Assembly (NCBI RefSeq): GCF_004122105.1
Contig: NZ_SBKN01000003.1
Span: 124,001-188,000 of the forward strand
DNA: 64,000 bases
Direction: 5' to 3'
Origin: Flavobacterium stagni
GTDB lineage: Bacteria; Bacteroidota; Bacteroidia; Flavobacteriales; Flavobacteriaceae
Shown: one piece after another, positions 52,943 through 63,900 of the stretch
How the letters are laid out: each line of letters begins with the position of its first letter
Position numbering within the stretch: the stretch's first letter is position 1
Position numbers and translations under genes: made by a program
Notes under the pieces: model-generated
Seen by the model: only the letters and a program-made list of their open reading frames with translations
Told to the model about the DNA's origin: nothing
The model's database searches: none

Positions 52943-53689
52943 ATGAAATTATTAGAAGGTAAAGTTGCAATCATCACCGGTGCCAGTCGTGGTATTGGAA
53001 GTGGGATTGCAAAAGTTTTTGCCCAACACGGGGCTCAAGTAGCATTTACATACAGTTCTTCCGCTGAATCTGCTTTGGTTTTAGAAAATGAATTGACGGC
53101 ATTAGGCGTAAAAGCTAAAGGATACCAATCCAATGCTGGGAATTTTGACGAAGCTCAAAAATTGGTAGACGATGTAATTGCTGAGTTTGGCACCGTGGAT
53201 ATTTTAATTAATAATGCCGGTATTACGAAAGATAATTTGTTAATGCGCATGAGCGAAGAGGATTTTGATAAAGTAATCGAAATCAACTTGAAGTCAGTGT
53301 TTAACATGACCAAAGCCGTTCAAAAAATCATGTTGAAAAACCGCAAAGGTTCGATTGTGAACATGAGTAGTGTTGTTGGGGTGAAAGGAAATGCAGGTCA
53401 GGCCAACTATGCGGCTTCAAAAGCCGGTATGATTGGTTTTACTAAATCTGTTGCTTTAGAATTGGGTTCGCGAAACATTCGTTGTAATGCGATTGCTCCT
53501 GGATTTATTGAAACGGAAATGACGGCCAAATTAAACGAGGACGTGGTACAAGGTTGGAGAGATTCTATTCCGTTGAAACGCGGTGGAACTCCAGAAGATG
53601 TAGCAAATGCTTGTTTGTTTTTAGCTTCAGACATGAGTGCTTATGTTACCGGTCAAGTAATGAATGTTGACGGTGGAATGTTAACCTAA
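52943..53689 (+). CDS. fabG: 3-oxoacyl-ACP reductase
   Basis: FabG reduces 3-ketoacyl-ACP with NADPH in fatty acid elongation. The 248-residue protein has the Rossmann loop ITGASRGIGSG (about 12-22), NNAGITKDNLLMRMSEEDFD (about 88-107), the catalytic serine in NMSSVVGVKGNAGQ, the tyrosine and lysine in NYAASKAG, and IAPGFIETEMT. The full signature is present, so it is FabG and not only an SDR of unknown role. It is followed by a VWA gene after 13 bases. Confidence 0.93.
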   Translation: MKLLEGKVAIITGASRGIGSGIAKVFAQHGAQVAFTYSSSAESALVLENELTALGVKAKGYQSNAGNFDEAQKLVDDVIAEFGTVDILINNAGITKDNLLMRMSEEDFDKVIEINLKSVFNMTKAVQKIMLKNRKGSIVNMSSVVGVKGNAGQANYAASKAGMIGFTKSVALELGSRNIRCNAIAPGFIETEMTAKLNEDVVQGWRDSIPLKRGGTPEDVANACLFLASDMSAYVTGQVMNVDGGMLT

Positions 53690-53702
53690 TACTTTATAAT
53701 TT

Positions 53703-55739
53703 ATGACGATAAACACGGTTTTACTCCTTATTCTTGCCTTAACAGTTGCAAGTGGTTTATCGTTTTTTCACTATTATTACAAAGCCAGATCAACGGGTAA
53801 AATTACGCGTGTTCTGGCTTTTTTGCGTTTTCTTTCGATTTTTGGAATATTGGTACTACTCATCAATCCAATTGTGAGTCGGAGCACCTACGAAACCAAC
53901 AAACCGCCACTGGCCCTAGTCGTTGATAACTCAGCTTCTATAGCTGATTTGAAAGCGGATAAAACGGCAAAAGAAGTTTATGGAAAGTTAGTTGAAAATG
54001 ATCAACTTCAAGAGAAATTTGAAGTACAATCCTATGCTTTTGACGCCGATTTTCGTCCGATTTCAAATAGTAACGATTTGAATTTTAAAGGAAAAGCTTC
54101 GCAATTGGATAAAGTGGGTTCCAATGTCAATGCGATTCATAAAAATTTGCCTTACACTACCGTTTTGCTGAGCGATGGGAACCAAACTTCGGGTTCCGAC
54201 TTTGTTTTTGGTTTTCAAGCGGATCACAAAGTTTTTCCTTTAATTGTAGGTGATACGACACAGTACATGGATTTGCGTATTGCACAAGTGAATGTCAACA
54301 AATACGCGTTTCATAAAAACCAATTTCCCGTTGAAGTATTCCTGAATTATACGGGAACCCAACCCATGAATGCTGTTTTTTCCATTCAATCGGGTAATTC
54401 CATTTTAGTCAAAGAAAATGTACAGTTTTCAGCTGACAAACGGGCACAGATTGTGAATGCGCTGTTGCCTGCTAATGCAGTGGGCTTGCAAATTTATACC
54501 GCTACAATTTCCTCCAAAAGTTCGGAAAAGAATACCTACAACAATTCCAAAAAGTTTGCTGTCGAAATTATCGATCAAAAGACGGAAGTGGCTTTGATTT
54601 CCGATATGCCGCATCCGGATTTGGGGGCAATAAAGCGAAGTATTGAATCGAATGCACAGCGTAAAGTAACCGTACTTAAACCAAATCAAATTAGTGATTT
54701 AGGGAAATACAATGTGTTGATTTTGTACCAACCGAATGCTCGTTTCAAATCGGTTTTTGAGACCAATAAAAATTTAGGATTAAATACCTTTATCATCACT
54801 GGAAATGCCACCGATTTTGGTTTATTAAATCAATACCAAACTCTGGTTGATTGCAACATGTCCAATCAAAAGGAAAATTATTTGGCACAATTCAATTCCG
54901 ATTTCAATGTGTTTGCCGTAGAAAATATCGGGTTTGAAAATTTCCCTCCTTTGGAAAATCCTTTTGGCAATGTAGCTTTAAAAGATGGAACTTCGGTTTT
55001 GTTAGAATCCCGAGTTCAAGGCATAGAAACAGGTGAGCCACTTTGGGTCTTTTCAGATCAAAAAGGAAAACGTGGCGCACTTTTGCTGGGAGAAAATATA
55101 TGGAAATGGCGGGCGCATTCGTATGTCGAACAAAAATCATTTGAAAAGTTTGACCAATTTTTAGACAAAACCATCCAATTTTTAGCTTCTAATGATGGCA
55201 GAAAATCGCTTATTGTCAACCACGAACGGTTTTACAATTCTGGCGATAACATCGAAATTACAGCGCAATATTTCAACAAGAATTACGAGTTGGATGAAAA
55301 AGCACGTTTGACGATTTCCCTAACCAATACCCAAACGAAACAACGCAAACAATACGATTTGGTGCGGAGTTCGAACAGTTTTAAAGTCAATTTAGACGGA
55401 CTTACTCCGGGGAAATATGCCTTTAATGTGAAGGAACTCAATTCCAATTCCACGTATTCGGGTAGTTTTGAAGTATTGGATTTTGATATTGAAAAACAAT
55501 TTGTCAATGCCGATGTAACCAAATTAAAACAATTGGCCAACCATACGCAAGGTACAGCTTATGTTCCCAATCAAGTTGACGTATTGATTAAAAAGTTAGT
55601 CGCAGACCCAGCCTATAAAACCATTCAAAAAGAAGTGGTGAAAAAATCAGCTTTAATCGATTGGAAACTTTTATTGCTAATTATCACCGGATTATTTGCA
55701 GCTGAATGGTTCATCCGCAAATACAACGGCATGTTGTAA
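53703..55739 (+). CDS. Membrane protein with VWA-like domain (BatA-like)
   Basis: The 678-residue protein has two N-terminal membrane segments (about 3-22 and 36-56), then a von Willebrand A-like domain with a MIDAS-type ALVVDNSASIADLKADK (about 74-90) and TTVLLSDGNQTSGSDF (about 150-165). A long beta-sandwich region follows, then a glutamine-amidotransferase-like section and a final membrane segment (about 652-670) ending FIRKYNGML. It looks like a BatA-type or DUF-labelled membrane-anchored protein of Bacteroidota. The role is unknown. It follows fabG closely and converges on the sulfatase gene with 2 bases between the stops. Confidence 0.7.
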   Translation: MTINTVLLLILALTVASGLSFFHYYYKARSTGKITRVLAFLRFLSIFGILVLLINPIVSRSTYETNKPPLALVVDNSASIADLKADKTAKEVYGKLVENDQLQEKFEVQSYAFDADFRPISNSNDLNFKGKASQLDKVGSNVNAIHKNLPYTTVLLSDGNQTSGSDFVFGFQADHKVFPLIVGDTTQYMDLRIAQVNVNKYAFHKNQFPVEVFLNYTGTQPMNAVFSIQSGNSILVKENVQFSADKRAQIVNALLPANAVGLQIYTATISSKSSEKNTYNNSKKFAVEIIDQKTEVALISDMPHPDLGAIKRSIESNAQRKVTVLKPNQISDLGKYNVLILYQPNARFKSVFETNKNLGLNTFIITGNATDFGLLNQYQTLVDCNMSNQKENYLAQFNSDFNVFAVENIGFENFPPLENPFGNVALKDGTSVLLESRVQGIETGEPLWVFSDQKGKRGALLLGENIWKWRAHSYVEQKSFEKFDQFLDKTIQFLASNDGRKSLIVNHERFYNSGDNIEITAQYFNKNYELDEKARLTISLTNTQTKQRKQYDLVRSSNSFKVNLDGLTPGKYAFNVKELNSNSTYSGSFEVLDFDIEKQFVNADVTKLKQLANHTQGTAYVPNQVDVLIKKLVADPAYKTIQKEVVKKSALIDWKLLLLIITGLFAAEWFIRKYNGML

Positions 55740-55741
55740 TC

Positions 55742-57835
55742 CTATTTTTTTTGGTATTGTTTATTGTGTAAGATATCGGTAGTAAGCTGATAGTAAGCAA
55801 TGGTTTCTTTCACCAATTTTTCATCCACTTTTTGCACGGGAACTTCTTCGTAATTCAATTGAAATTCAGGGGCAACACCTTCCACAGGTTGTAATTTTAA
55901 ATCAAATTGTTTCACCTTTTGTTTGGGTGAAATAATGGTTAAACGATTGTTCTTTATTAAGCCCAAATCTTGATAGGTTGCAATTAAAGCGCGCTCTTTA
56001 TAATTGGGAGCAAAAACGTCTTGTCCGATAAATTTGCTAGGATATTTAAAATGAAGAAGTCCCAAAACAGTTGGCATTAAATCGATTTGAGAAACCAATT
56101 TGGTAACTTTTTGAGGCTGAATAAATCCTGGTGCATAGACCATGGCCGGAATACGGTATTTGTTTAAAGGCAGTTCTGTTTTACCCGAACTTGATGCACA
56201 ATGGTCAGCGACAATAACAAAAACGGTATTGTTAAACCACGGTTGTTTTTCTGCCATTTTAAAAAATTGACGCAACGCATAATCGGTATATTTTACGCCG
56301 CCTTCTCGGGATTTGGAATGACTGTCGATGTCGATTTTTCCTTCGGGATACGTAAACGGACGGTGGTTGCTTACGGTCATCCAATGGTTGAAAAACGGTT
56401 TGCCCGATTTCGCTTCTTGGTTCATCGTAGCAATTGCTTTTTTGGCCATGTCTTCATCACATACGCCCCAAATATTGGAAAACGTAATTTCTTCGGGAGT
56501 AAAATCCTTTTTATCAATGATACCATAGCCATTTCCGCCAAAGAAATCCTGCATATTGTCAAAATACGCATCACCGCCGTATAAATAGTTGACGGTATAA
56601 CCTTTGGAATTAAAAATACTTCCTGTGCTGAATTTGTTTTTATTGTCTTTGCGTTTTACCACACTTTCTCCAGGGGAAGGCGGTAGGCATAAGGTCACCG
56701 ATTCTAAGCCGCGAACGGTTCGGTTACCCACTGCATATAAATTGGTAAAAAACATCGATTTCTCACTCAATTCGTCTAAAAAAGGAGTAATGTTTTGCGT
56801 ATTGCCATAGTGTTGCATAAAGTCAGCACTAAAACTTTCAATGGTAATTAAAACAACATTTTTTTTCAATTCAGTTGAATCTGAAGCTACATTTCTAAAA
56901 ACGCCAGGTTCCAAATTCTCGATTTGTTGTTGCATCAATGCTAACGCTTCTTGATCGGGTAAAGTTTGGTAGAACTTTTTGAAATCCAATTCACTATTCA
57001 TAAAAGCGCCATAAAACTTATAAAGTCCGTTGGCTTGCAATTCATTCGTAAACACATTGTCAGAATTCTCTAATTTGGCCAAACGGGGAATCGTAAATAA
57101 GGACACTCCAAAAAGTGCCAAATACAATCCGCCGGAAACCAAATGTGTTTTGGTATCGGGTAATTTTTCCAAATAGCCTTTGGATTGTTTTACCACATAA
57201 TAAGTCGCTAAAAAAGCAAGGATTCCGACACCTGAAAACAAAGGAATTACCGGGTAGGATTCCATGATATTCCCGATGACTTCATTGGTGTACACCAAGT
57301 AATCTACAGCAATAAAATTATACCGTACGCCAAATTCATTCCAGAAAAAGAATTCACTGATGGCATTTTGAATGATCAACAGGACAAATAGGAATAGGGT
57401 GAAAGCATACAGTGCCAAACGGATTTTTTTTCGGTATTGGGATAAAAATAACAATAGTGTAAAAAGAACGGTTTTTAATCCCACAAAAGCCAATCCGATT
57501 TCGGGTAAAGAACCGCCGTACTCGGATAAAATTGATTTTCCGGAAGCTACATAAATAAGTAATGCAAGCCAAAATCCTAAAATCAGATACCCTTTCGGCT
57601 TGTCAAATTTTCGATTGGAAAGGGTCAGTAAATACAGCCATAAAAATCCTGAAGCCACTACAAAAACCAGTGCATCCGAGCAAAAACCAAAGAAGAAAAT
57701 TTTCAAAAAATCGAGAAAACTAAAATGCGATTGGGTTATAGGATGAAAAAGCAACACGACACGCATTACAATACTAACAAGTAAGAACAAACGAAGTAAG
57801 GAATAGAACGGTGCTTTTTTGCTAAAAAAATTCAT
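55742..57835 (-). CDS. LTA synthase-family membrane sulfatase/phosphoglycerol transferase
   Basis: The 697-residue protein has five membrane segments in its first 250 residues and an extracytoplasmic alkaline-phosphatase-type domain. The metal site opens with LITIESFSADFMQHYGN, the nucleophile threonine lies in GNRTVRGLESVTLC, and the later VFVIVADHCASSSGKTEL holds the second metal site. Such enzymes move phosphoglycerol or phosphoethanolamine groups onto envelope lipids or glycans. Gram-negative members are thought to decorate periplasmic glucans or lipid A. The start is the ATG at 57835 (MNFFSKKAPFYSL); an ATG at 57886 would add 17 residues without support. Confidence 0.85.
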   Translation of the reverse strand: MNFFSKKAPFYSLLRLFLLVSIVMRVVLLFHPITQSHFSFLDFLKIFFFGFCSDALVFVVASGFLWLYLLTLSNRKFDKPKGYLILGFWLALLIYVASGKSILSEYGGSLPEIGLAFVGLKTVLFTLLLFLSQYRKKIRLALYAFTLFLFVLLIIQNAISEFFFWNEFGVRYNFIAVDYLVYTNEVIGNIMESYPVIPLFSGVGILAFLATYYVVKQSKGYLEKLPDTKTHLVSGGLYLALFGVSLFTIPRLAKLENSDNVFTNELQANGLYKFYGAFMNSELDFKKFYQTLPDQEALALMQQQIENLEPGVFRNVASDSTELKKNVVLITIESFSADFMQHYGNTQNITPFLDELSEKSMFFTNLYAVGNRTVRGLESVTLCLPPSPGESVVKRKDNKNKFSTGSIFNSKGYTVNYLYGGDAYFDNMQDFFGGNGYGIIDKKDFTPEEITFSNIWGVCDEDMAKKAIATMNQEAKSGKPFFNHWMTVSNHRPFTYPEGKIDIDSHSKSREGGVKYTDYALRQFFKMAEKQPWFNNTVFVIVADHCASSSGKTELPLNKYRIPAMVYAPGFIQPQKVTKLVSQIDLMPTVLGLLHFKYPSKFIGQDVFAPNYKERALIATYQDLGLIKNNRLTIISPKQKVKQFDLKLQPVEGVAPEFQLNYEEVPVQKVDEKLVKETIAYYQLTTDILHNKQYQKK

Positions 57836-57945
57836 ACAGTAATGGTTTACTGCAAATTTAACAAAACCCAATGCTACAATTAGCATTCTAGATTAATATT
57901 TCCTTAATTCAAATGGACAATGTTATATTGATTTAAAAGGATATG

Positions 57946-57953
57946 TACTTTTG
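57946..57953 (+). promoter_or_regulatory. -7 promoter element for the response regulator
   Basis: TACTTTTG matches the consensus exactly and lies 17 bases before the ATG at 57971. Confidence 0.5.
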
Positions 57954-57970
57954 TTTAAAATAAGAATGGT

Positions 57971-58630
57971 ATGCGCATTTTAATTGTTGAAGACGAAATC
58001 GGAATTGCTTCTTTTTTGCAGCAAGGTTTAGAAGAAGAGGGGTTTGCCGTTGTTCATGCTCAAAACGGACAACTCGGTTTGGAAAAAGCACTTTCTGAAA
58101 AATTTGATTTGATTCTTCTGGATTGGATGTTGCCTAAATTGTCGGGTATCGAAGTTTGTAAAGCTATTCGCGAAAAAGGAAGTCTTACCCCAATTTTATT
58201 TTTGACAGCTAAAGATACACTGCAAGAAACCTTAGAAGGATTCCAAGCGGGTGCCAATGATTATATCAAAAAACCGTTCAGTTTTGAAGAATTACTGGAA
58301 CGTATCAAAGTACATTTTCGTAATTCTCAACAACAAACGGTATTGGAATTAGGAACTATTCGAATCGAACCCCAACGCTATAAAGTTTTTCAAGAAGGAG
58401 AAGAAATCGCATTAACCCAACGGGAATTTGAGTTGCTTCATTATTTAGTTAAAAATAAAGGCAAAGTGTGTTCGCGTAACCAAATCATCGAAGAAGTTTG
58501 GAACATTCATTTTGAATACGATACCGGTGTCATCGATGTTTTTATGAATGCACTTCGAAAAAAACTACATTTGTCGAAAGATAACGAATCCATCAAAACC
58601 ATTCGTGGTGTTGGATACATGGCCGAATAA
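57971..58630 (+). CDS. OmpR-family response regulator (CusR/CzcR-like)
   Basis: The 219-residue regulator has a receiver domain (about 1-115) with the acidic pocket VEDEIG (E7, D8), phosphoacceptor D51 in ILLDWMLPKLSG, and the lysine of YIKKPFSFEELL. The winged-helix output domain (about 125-219) has LTQREFELLHYLVKNKGKV and ends TIRGVGYMAE. It belongs to the OmpR/PhoB class that includes CusR and CzcR, which control metal efflux. The cognate kinase is at 59512, with a CDF transporter gene between. A CusA-type pump lies downstream. Confidence 0.92.
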   Translation: MRILIVEDEIGIASFLQQGLEEEGFAVVHAQNGQLGLEKALSEKFDLILLDWMLPKLSGIEVCKAIREKGSLTPILFLTAKDTLQETLEGFQAGANDYIKKPFSFEELLERIKVHFRNSQQQTVLELGTIRIEPQRYKVFQEGEEIALTQREFELLHYLVKNKGKVCSRNQIIEEVWNIHFEYDTGVIDVFMNALRKKLHLSKDNESIKTIRGVGYMAE

Positions 58631-58631
58631 T

Positions 58632-59519
58632 ATGAATCAACATACCGAAACTGCCGTAAAAACCACTTATTTCAGCATTGCTGGCAATACTTCGTTGGCG
58701 TTAATCAAAGGGTTGGCCGGAATTTTCGGGAATTCATACGCCTTAATAGCAGATGCTATCGAATCCACTACGGATATTTTTGCGTCGTTGTTGGTGTTGC
58801 TCGGACTCAAGTATGCGAGTCGGCCCGCTGATGAAAATCATCCTTACGGTCATGGACGAATCGAACCTTTGGTTACCTTTATCGTAGTGGCTTTTTTGGT
58901 GATATCAGCGTCCATTATTGCTTATGAAAGCATTGATAATATTAGTACTCCCCATGCTTTACCCAAGCCTTTTACCTTATTTATATTAGGAGCAATCATC
59001 ATCTGGAAAGAAGTTTCGTTCCGCATTGTTTTAAAGAAAAGTAAAGAAACCCACAGTTCGTCTTTAAAAGCCGATGCTTGGCACCATCGCAGTGATGCCA
59101 TTACTTCAGTGGCCGCTTTTATTGGGATAAGTATTGCGCTTTACATGGGTCCAGGTTATGAGGCTGCCGACGATTGGGCAGCATTGTTTGCATCGGGTTT
59201 TATCCTATACAACAGTTATTTGATTTTCCGTCCCGCTTTGGGCGAAATCATGGACGAACATTTTTACGATGATTTGGTGGAAGAAATTCGCATTGAATCC
59301 TTAAAGGTTCCCGGAATTTTGGATACAGAAAAATGTTTTATTCGCAAAGCCGGAATGAAATACCATGTGGATTTACACGCTATTGTAAACGGGGATTTAA
59401 CAGTGAAACAAGGCCATGACATCGCCCATTTGTTGAAAGATACTTTGCGAAATGAAATTCCGCAACTCGGTCATGTGTTAATTCATATCGAACCCCACAA
59501 CGACGACCATCATGTTTAA
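58632..59519 (+). CDS. Cation diffusion facilitator metal transporter
   Basis: The 295-residue protein has a CDF transmembrane domain (about 10-200) with motif I SLALIKGLAGIFGNSYALIA, the helix-2 acidic site ADAIESTTDIF, HPYGHGRIEP, and motif II in WHHRSDAITSVAAF (the HxxxD metal site). The C-terminal cytoplasmic domain (about 205-295) has the ferredoxin-like fold of CDF proteins and a histidine-rich tail ending HNDDHHV. It exports Zn2+, Fe2+ or similar ions. The start is the ATG at 58632, one base after the response regulator stop. Its end overlaps the kinase start by 8 bases. Confidence 0.9.
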   Translation: MNQHTETAVKTTYFSIAGNTSLALIKGLAGIFGNSYALIADAIESTTDIFASLLVLLGLKYASRPADENHPYGHGRIEPLVTFIVVAFLVISASIIAYESIDNISTPHALPKPFTLFILGAIIIWKEVSFRIVLKKSKETHSSSLKADAWHHRSDAITSVAAFIGISIALYMGPGYEAADDWAALFASGFILYNSYLIFRPALGEIMDEHFYDDLVEEIRIESLKVPGILDTEKCFIRKAGMKYHVDLHAIVNGDLTVKQGHDIAHLLKDTLRNEIPQLGHVLIHIEPHNDDHHV

Positions 59520-60903
59520 CCGTCCGATAAAAAACAGGATTGCCTTATACTATATTCTCACCACGGGAATACTCGTATTTGTGGCTTTTTTTGTGATTTA
59601 TAACATGGTCAAATTTAGTGTTTACCAACACGTCGATACCGATATTGATTCGGAAGTACAAAAGCACATGACTGAAATTTCAGTTCATTATGGCGAAATC
59701 AAAATTGTGCACGAAGAAGAATGGAGGGAACGGGAACACAATACCTTGGATGTAAATCCGGTATTTGTTCAATTTACGGATGTCAACGGGAAAATATTCG
59801 AGAAATCGCCCAACCTTAAAAACCACACCATCAAACTGAATAAAAATGTCGAAGACCGCGTGTTGTTTGACAGTCAGTTGGACCATCATAAAATTCGACA
59901 AATCCAAATTCCAATTTTTGAAAATGATGATAAAATAGGGTACCTCATTGTGGCCATGTCACTTGAAGACGCCATGTTGGTGATGAATAATTTGCTTTTT
60001 GTTCTTGAAATTGCTTATCCCACGATTCTTTTATTGTTATTTCTTATTGCTCGTTATATCGCTGGTCGCAGCATTCGTCCCATTCAAAATGTCATTGCCA
60101 CATCGGATACCATTTCAAAAGATAATTTGAATGCCCGAATTCAATTGCCGCAGAATAAGGATGAGATTTATATTTTGACCCAAACCATTAATAATTTGTT
60201 GGATCGAATAGAAAATGCGGTGGAACGGGAAAAGCAATTTACATCAGACGCTTCGCATGAATTACGAACTCCTTTAGCGGTGATTAAAGGCACTTTGGAA
60301 GTGTTATCCCGAAAGCCCCGTACGGTTGACGAATACAATCAGAAAATTGCCTATTGTATTCAAGAAGTGGATCGCATCAATAAAATGGTGGATCAATTGT
60401 TGTTGTTGGCCCGATTGGAAAATCAAAAGCAATCGTTGAATCTTCAGAAAATAAGTTTAAATAACGCCATTAGTGAGTGTTTGTCACGCTTTGACGAACG
60501 AATTTTATCACGAAAAATTCAAATCAAAGAACATTACTCCCAAAATATTGAAGTCGTTTCCGATTTTTATTTTCTGTCCATCATTTTGAATAATATTATT
60601 TCGAATGCCTTGAAATACACGCCAGAAGGAGGAGAAGTTTCATTTTATATGCAAACCCAACCCCAAGAAATTCATCTCATAATTCAAGATAATGGAATGG
60701 GCATTGCCGCCGACGAACTGCAGAAAATTTTCAATTCGTTTTACCGTACCAAATCGACCTTGGATTTAATTGAAATTAAGGGCAACGGACTGGGATTATC
60801 GATTGTAAAACGATTATCCGATGTGTTGGGAATTCAAGTAATGGTAGATTCAAAAGTGAATCATGGAACCCGTTTTTGCTTGATTTTTCCTCTTGAAAAT
60901 TAA
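59512..60903 (+). CDS. Sensor histidine kinase
   Basis: The 463-residue kinase has two membrane segments (about 11-31 and 160-182) around a periplasmic sensor region of about 125 residues, a HAMP linker (SIRPIQNVIATSDTIS), the H-box TSDASHELRTPLAVIKG (histidine about residue 249), and an ATPase domain with the N-box (IILNNIISNALKYTPEGG), the G1 box QDNGMGIAADE and G2 GNGLGLSIVKRL. It is the partner of the response regulator at 57971. Family and neighbours suggest metal sensing (CusS/CzcS-like), but no diagnostic metal motif is evident in the sensor region. Confidence 0.9.
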   Translation: MFNRPIKNRIALYYILTTGILVFVAFFVIYNMVKFSVYQHVDTDIDSEVQKHMTEISVHYGEIKIVHEEEWREREHNTLDVNPVFVQFTDVNGKIFEKSPNLKNHTIKLNKNVEDRVLFDSQLDHHKIRQIQIPIFENDDKIGYLIVAMSLEDAMLVMNNLLFVLEIAYPTILLLLFLIARYIAGRSIRPIQNVIATSDTISKDNLNARIQLPQNKDEIYILTQTINNLLDRIENAVEREKQFTSDASHELRTPLAVIKGTLEVLSRKPRTVDEYNQKIAYCIQEVDRINKMVDQLLLLARLENQKQSLNLQKISLNNAISECLSRFDERILSRKIQIKEHYSQNIEVVSDFYFLSIILNNIISNALKYTPEGGEVSFYMQTQPQEIHLIIQDNGMGIAADELQKIFNSFYRTKSTLDLIEIKGNGLGLSIVKRLSDVLGIQVMVDSKVNHGTRFCLIFPLEN

Positions 60904-60936
60904 GCCTATCTTAAACTAATCCAAAAATAGCTTTCC

Positions 60937-60944
60937 TACTTTTG
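60937..60944 (+). promoter_or_regulatory. -7 promoter element for the RND pump gene
   Basis: TACTTTTG matches the consensus exactly, 18 bases upstream of the ATG at 60963. This suggests the pump gene has its own promoter as well as possible read-through from the kinase gene. Confidence 0.5.
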
Positions 60945-60962
60945 TAGTATAAATTAGTAGCC

Positions 60963-63900
60963 ATGCTCCAAAAGATTATTGCCTTTAGCTTAAAAAACAA
61001 GTTAATCGTTTTGTTGTTCACCGCCTTAGTCCTAGGCTTCGGAATATTCTCTGTTTTTCAAATTTCTATCGGTGCGGTTCCAGATGTAACCAACAATCAA
61101 GTCCAAGTAATTACTACTTCGCGTAATCTTTCAACCCAAGATATTGAGCAGTTTATTACGTATCCCGTTGAAATAGAAATGGCGAATTTACCCGGAGTGA
61201 AGGAAATTCGTTCCGTTTCAAAATTCGGTCTTTCTGTGGTAACCATCGTTTTTGAAGACGATATGGGTACGTATTTACCGCGTCAATTGATCGCAGAGAA
61301 AATCAAAGCTGCTTCTGAAAATATTCCGCCCGGATTTGGAACTCCACAAATGGGTCCGATTACGACAGGTTTGGGAGAGATTTACCAATATACATTAGAA
61401 GTCAAACCGGCTTATCAAGACTTGTATGACGCCACCGATTTACGAACTATTCAAGATTGGACGGTTAAACGCCAACTTTCGGGAATTAAAGGTGTGGTTG
61501 AAATCAATACCTGGGGCGGTTATTTGAAACAATATGAAGTAGCCATCAATACATCCAAGTTGAAAGCCATGAACATTTCCACTTCTGAGGTTTTTATGGC
61601 ATTGGAAAAAAACAACAGTATTGCGGGTGGTTCCTATATTGAAAAAGTAAACCAAAGTTATTTTATTCGCGGCGAAGGAAAAGTTGGTTCGCTAGAAGAC
61701 ATTGGAAATATTGTGGTAGCCAATAAAAACGGATTGCCTATCTATGTTAATGATGTAGCGCAAGTTCGTTTTGGAAGTGCCAATCGTTTTGGAGCCATTA
61801 CAGGAAATGGTCAAGGTGAAAAAGTGATGGGACAAATCATGATGTTAAAAGGAGGAAACTCCAAACAAGTGATCCATGATGTCAAAACCCGAGTGGCCGA
61901 AATTCAAAAAACCTTACCGAAAGGCGTCTATATCAATCCGGTTTTGGAACGTTCAGAATTGGTAGGAAAAACAACCTTTACAGTAGCTGAAAACCTCATT
62001 TTAGGTTGTTTGATTGTCATCTTTGTAGTGGTTTTATTGCTTGGAAATTGGCGTTCGGGATTGGTGGTCGCTTCAGTGATTCCACTATGTTTGTTGTTTG
62101 CCATTTCGTTCATGAATATTTTTAATATCGATGCCAACTTGATGAGTTTGGGTGCAATTGACTTTGGAATTATCATTGACGGAGCTGTAATTATCGTGGA
62201 ATTTATTGCTTTCCAAATTGCGCACAAAGCCAAACATTTAAATCATTTATCAAAATCAGAACGCCAAATTCAGATAGACGAAATCACGTTCAAAAGTGCT
62301 TCAAAGATGATGAATTCAGCCGTTTTTGGACAGTTGATCATCTTGATTGTATTTATACCGATCTTATCCTTATCAGGTGTTGAAGGGAAAATGTTCAAAC
62401 CAATGGCGATGACGTTTAGCTTTGCCTTAGTAGGCGCCATGTTATTTTGTTTTACGTATGTTCCCGTGGTATCTTCTTTATTTTTAAAAGCAAAAGAAGA
62501 ACGTACGGATACTTTTTCAGTGCGATTGATCAATAAATTAAATGCCCTATACCGACCGATTATCAAGTGGGCTTTAATGAATACCCGAAAAGTTATGTAT
62601 AGTGCTGGGGCTTTGTTAGTGTTTGCCATCGCATTGTTTACAACCATGGGTGGGGAATTTATTCCGACCCTAGATGAAGGCGATTTCGTGATTCAGCCCG
62701 TATTAAAAACCGGAACGTCGTTATCCAAAACCATAAAAATTACCACCCAAATTGAGAAGACAATTTTGAAAAATTTCCCTGAAGTCCAACAAGTGGTGAG
62801 TCGGATTGGTGCTGCCGAAGTACCTACCGACCCGATGAGTATGGAGGAAAGTGACATTATTGTCAAATTAAAACCAAAAGGGGAGTGGACTTCTGCATCG
62901 ACAAAAGATGAATTGGCGGATAAAATCAAAGAAGCCGTTGAAAAGCAAATACCGAATATTGAAATTGAATTTACCCAGCCCATCGAAATGCGTTTCAATG
63001 AGTTGATTTCGGGAACACGAAGTGATGTGGCGATTAAGATTTTTGGAGAAGATTTGAATGTTTTGGCTAAACGCGCCGAGCAGATCAAAAATGCCATTAA
63101 AGATGTCGAAGGTGCTTCGGATATTATCGTTGAAAAAACAGAAGGATTGCCACAAATGTCGGTGCAGTTTGATCGCACAAAAATTGCACGTTATGGCTTA
63201 AATACAGCTGATTTGAATGAAATGATTGCACTCGGATTTGCGGGAGCAACTGTGGGAACTGTTTTCGAAGGCGAAAAACGATTTGATATGGTCATCCGTT
63301 TGGATAAAGACAAACGTCAGAATATTGATGATTTGCGAAATCTATATGTAACCACACCGCGTGGTGAGCAGATTCCTTTGTATCAATTGGCCAAAATTGA
63401 ATATACCGAAGGGCCGGCAAAAATCTCTAGAGACAATACACACCGCCGAATTGTGGTGGGAATCAATGTTAGAAACCGCGACATGCAAAGTGTGGTGGAT
63501 GATGTGCAAAAGATTATCAACGAAAAAATCAAGTTACCCCAAGGGTATTATATTACGTATGGCGGCCAGTTTGAAAACTTGCAAAGTGCCAAAGCCCGCT
63601 TGATGATTGCTGTGCCTATCGCTTTATTCCTCATTTTTGTCTTATTGTATTTTGCTTTTCAATCCGTAAAAGAAGCATTAATGGTGTATTCGGCTATTCC
63701 ATTATCAGCCGTAGGAGGAATTTTATTTTTATGGTTACGGGATTTACCGTTTAGTATTTCGGCAGGAGTAGGGTTTATTGCCTTGTTCGGAATTGCGGTT
63801 TTAAATGGAATTGTGTTAATTGAACATTTTAAAGAATTAAAACACGAAGGCATGACCGATATTGATGAATTAATCAAAAAAGGAACAACTGACCGTTTAC

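Noticed and set aside
62270..63178. Two antisense open frames (125 and 161 residues) over the RND pump gene
   Set aside because: They mirror a well-conserved CusA coding region and show no credible protein features.
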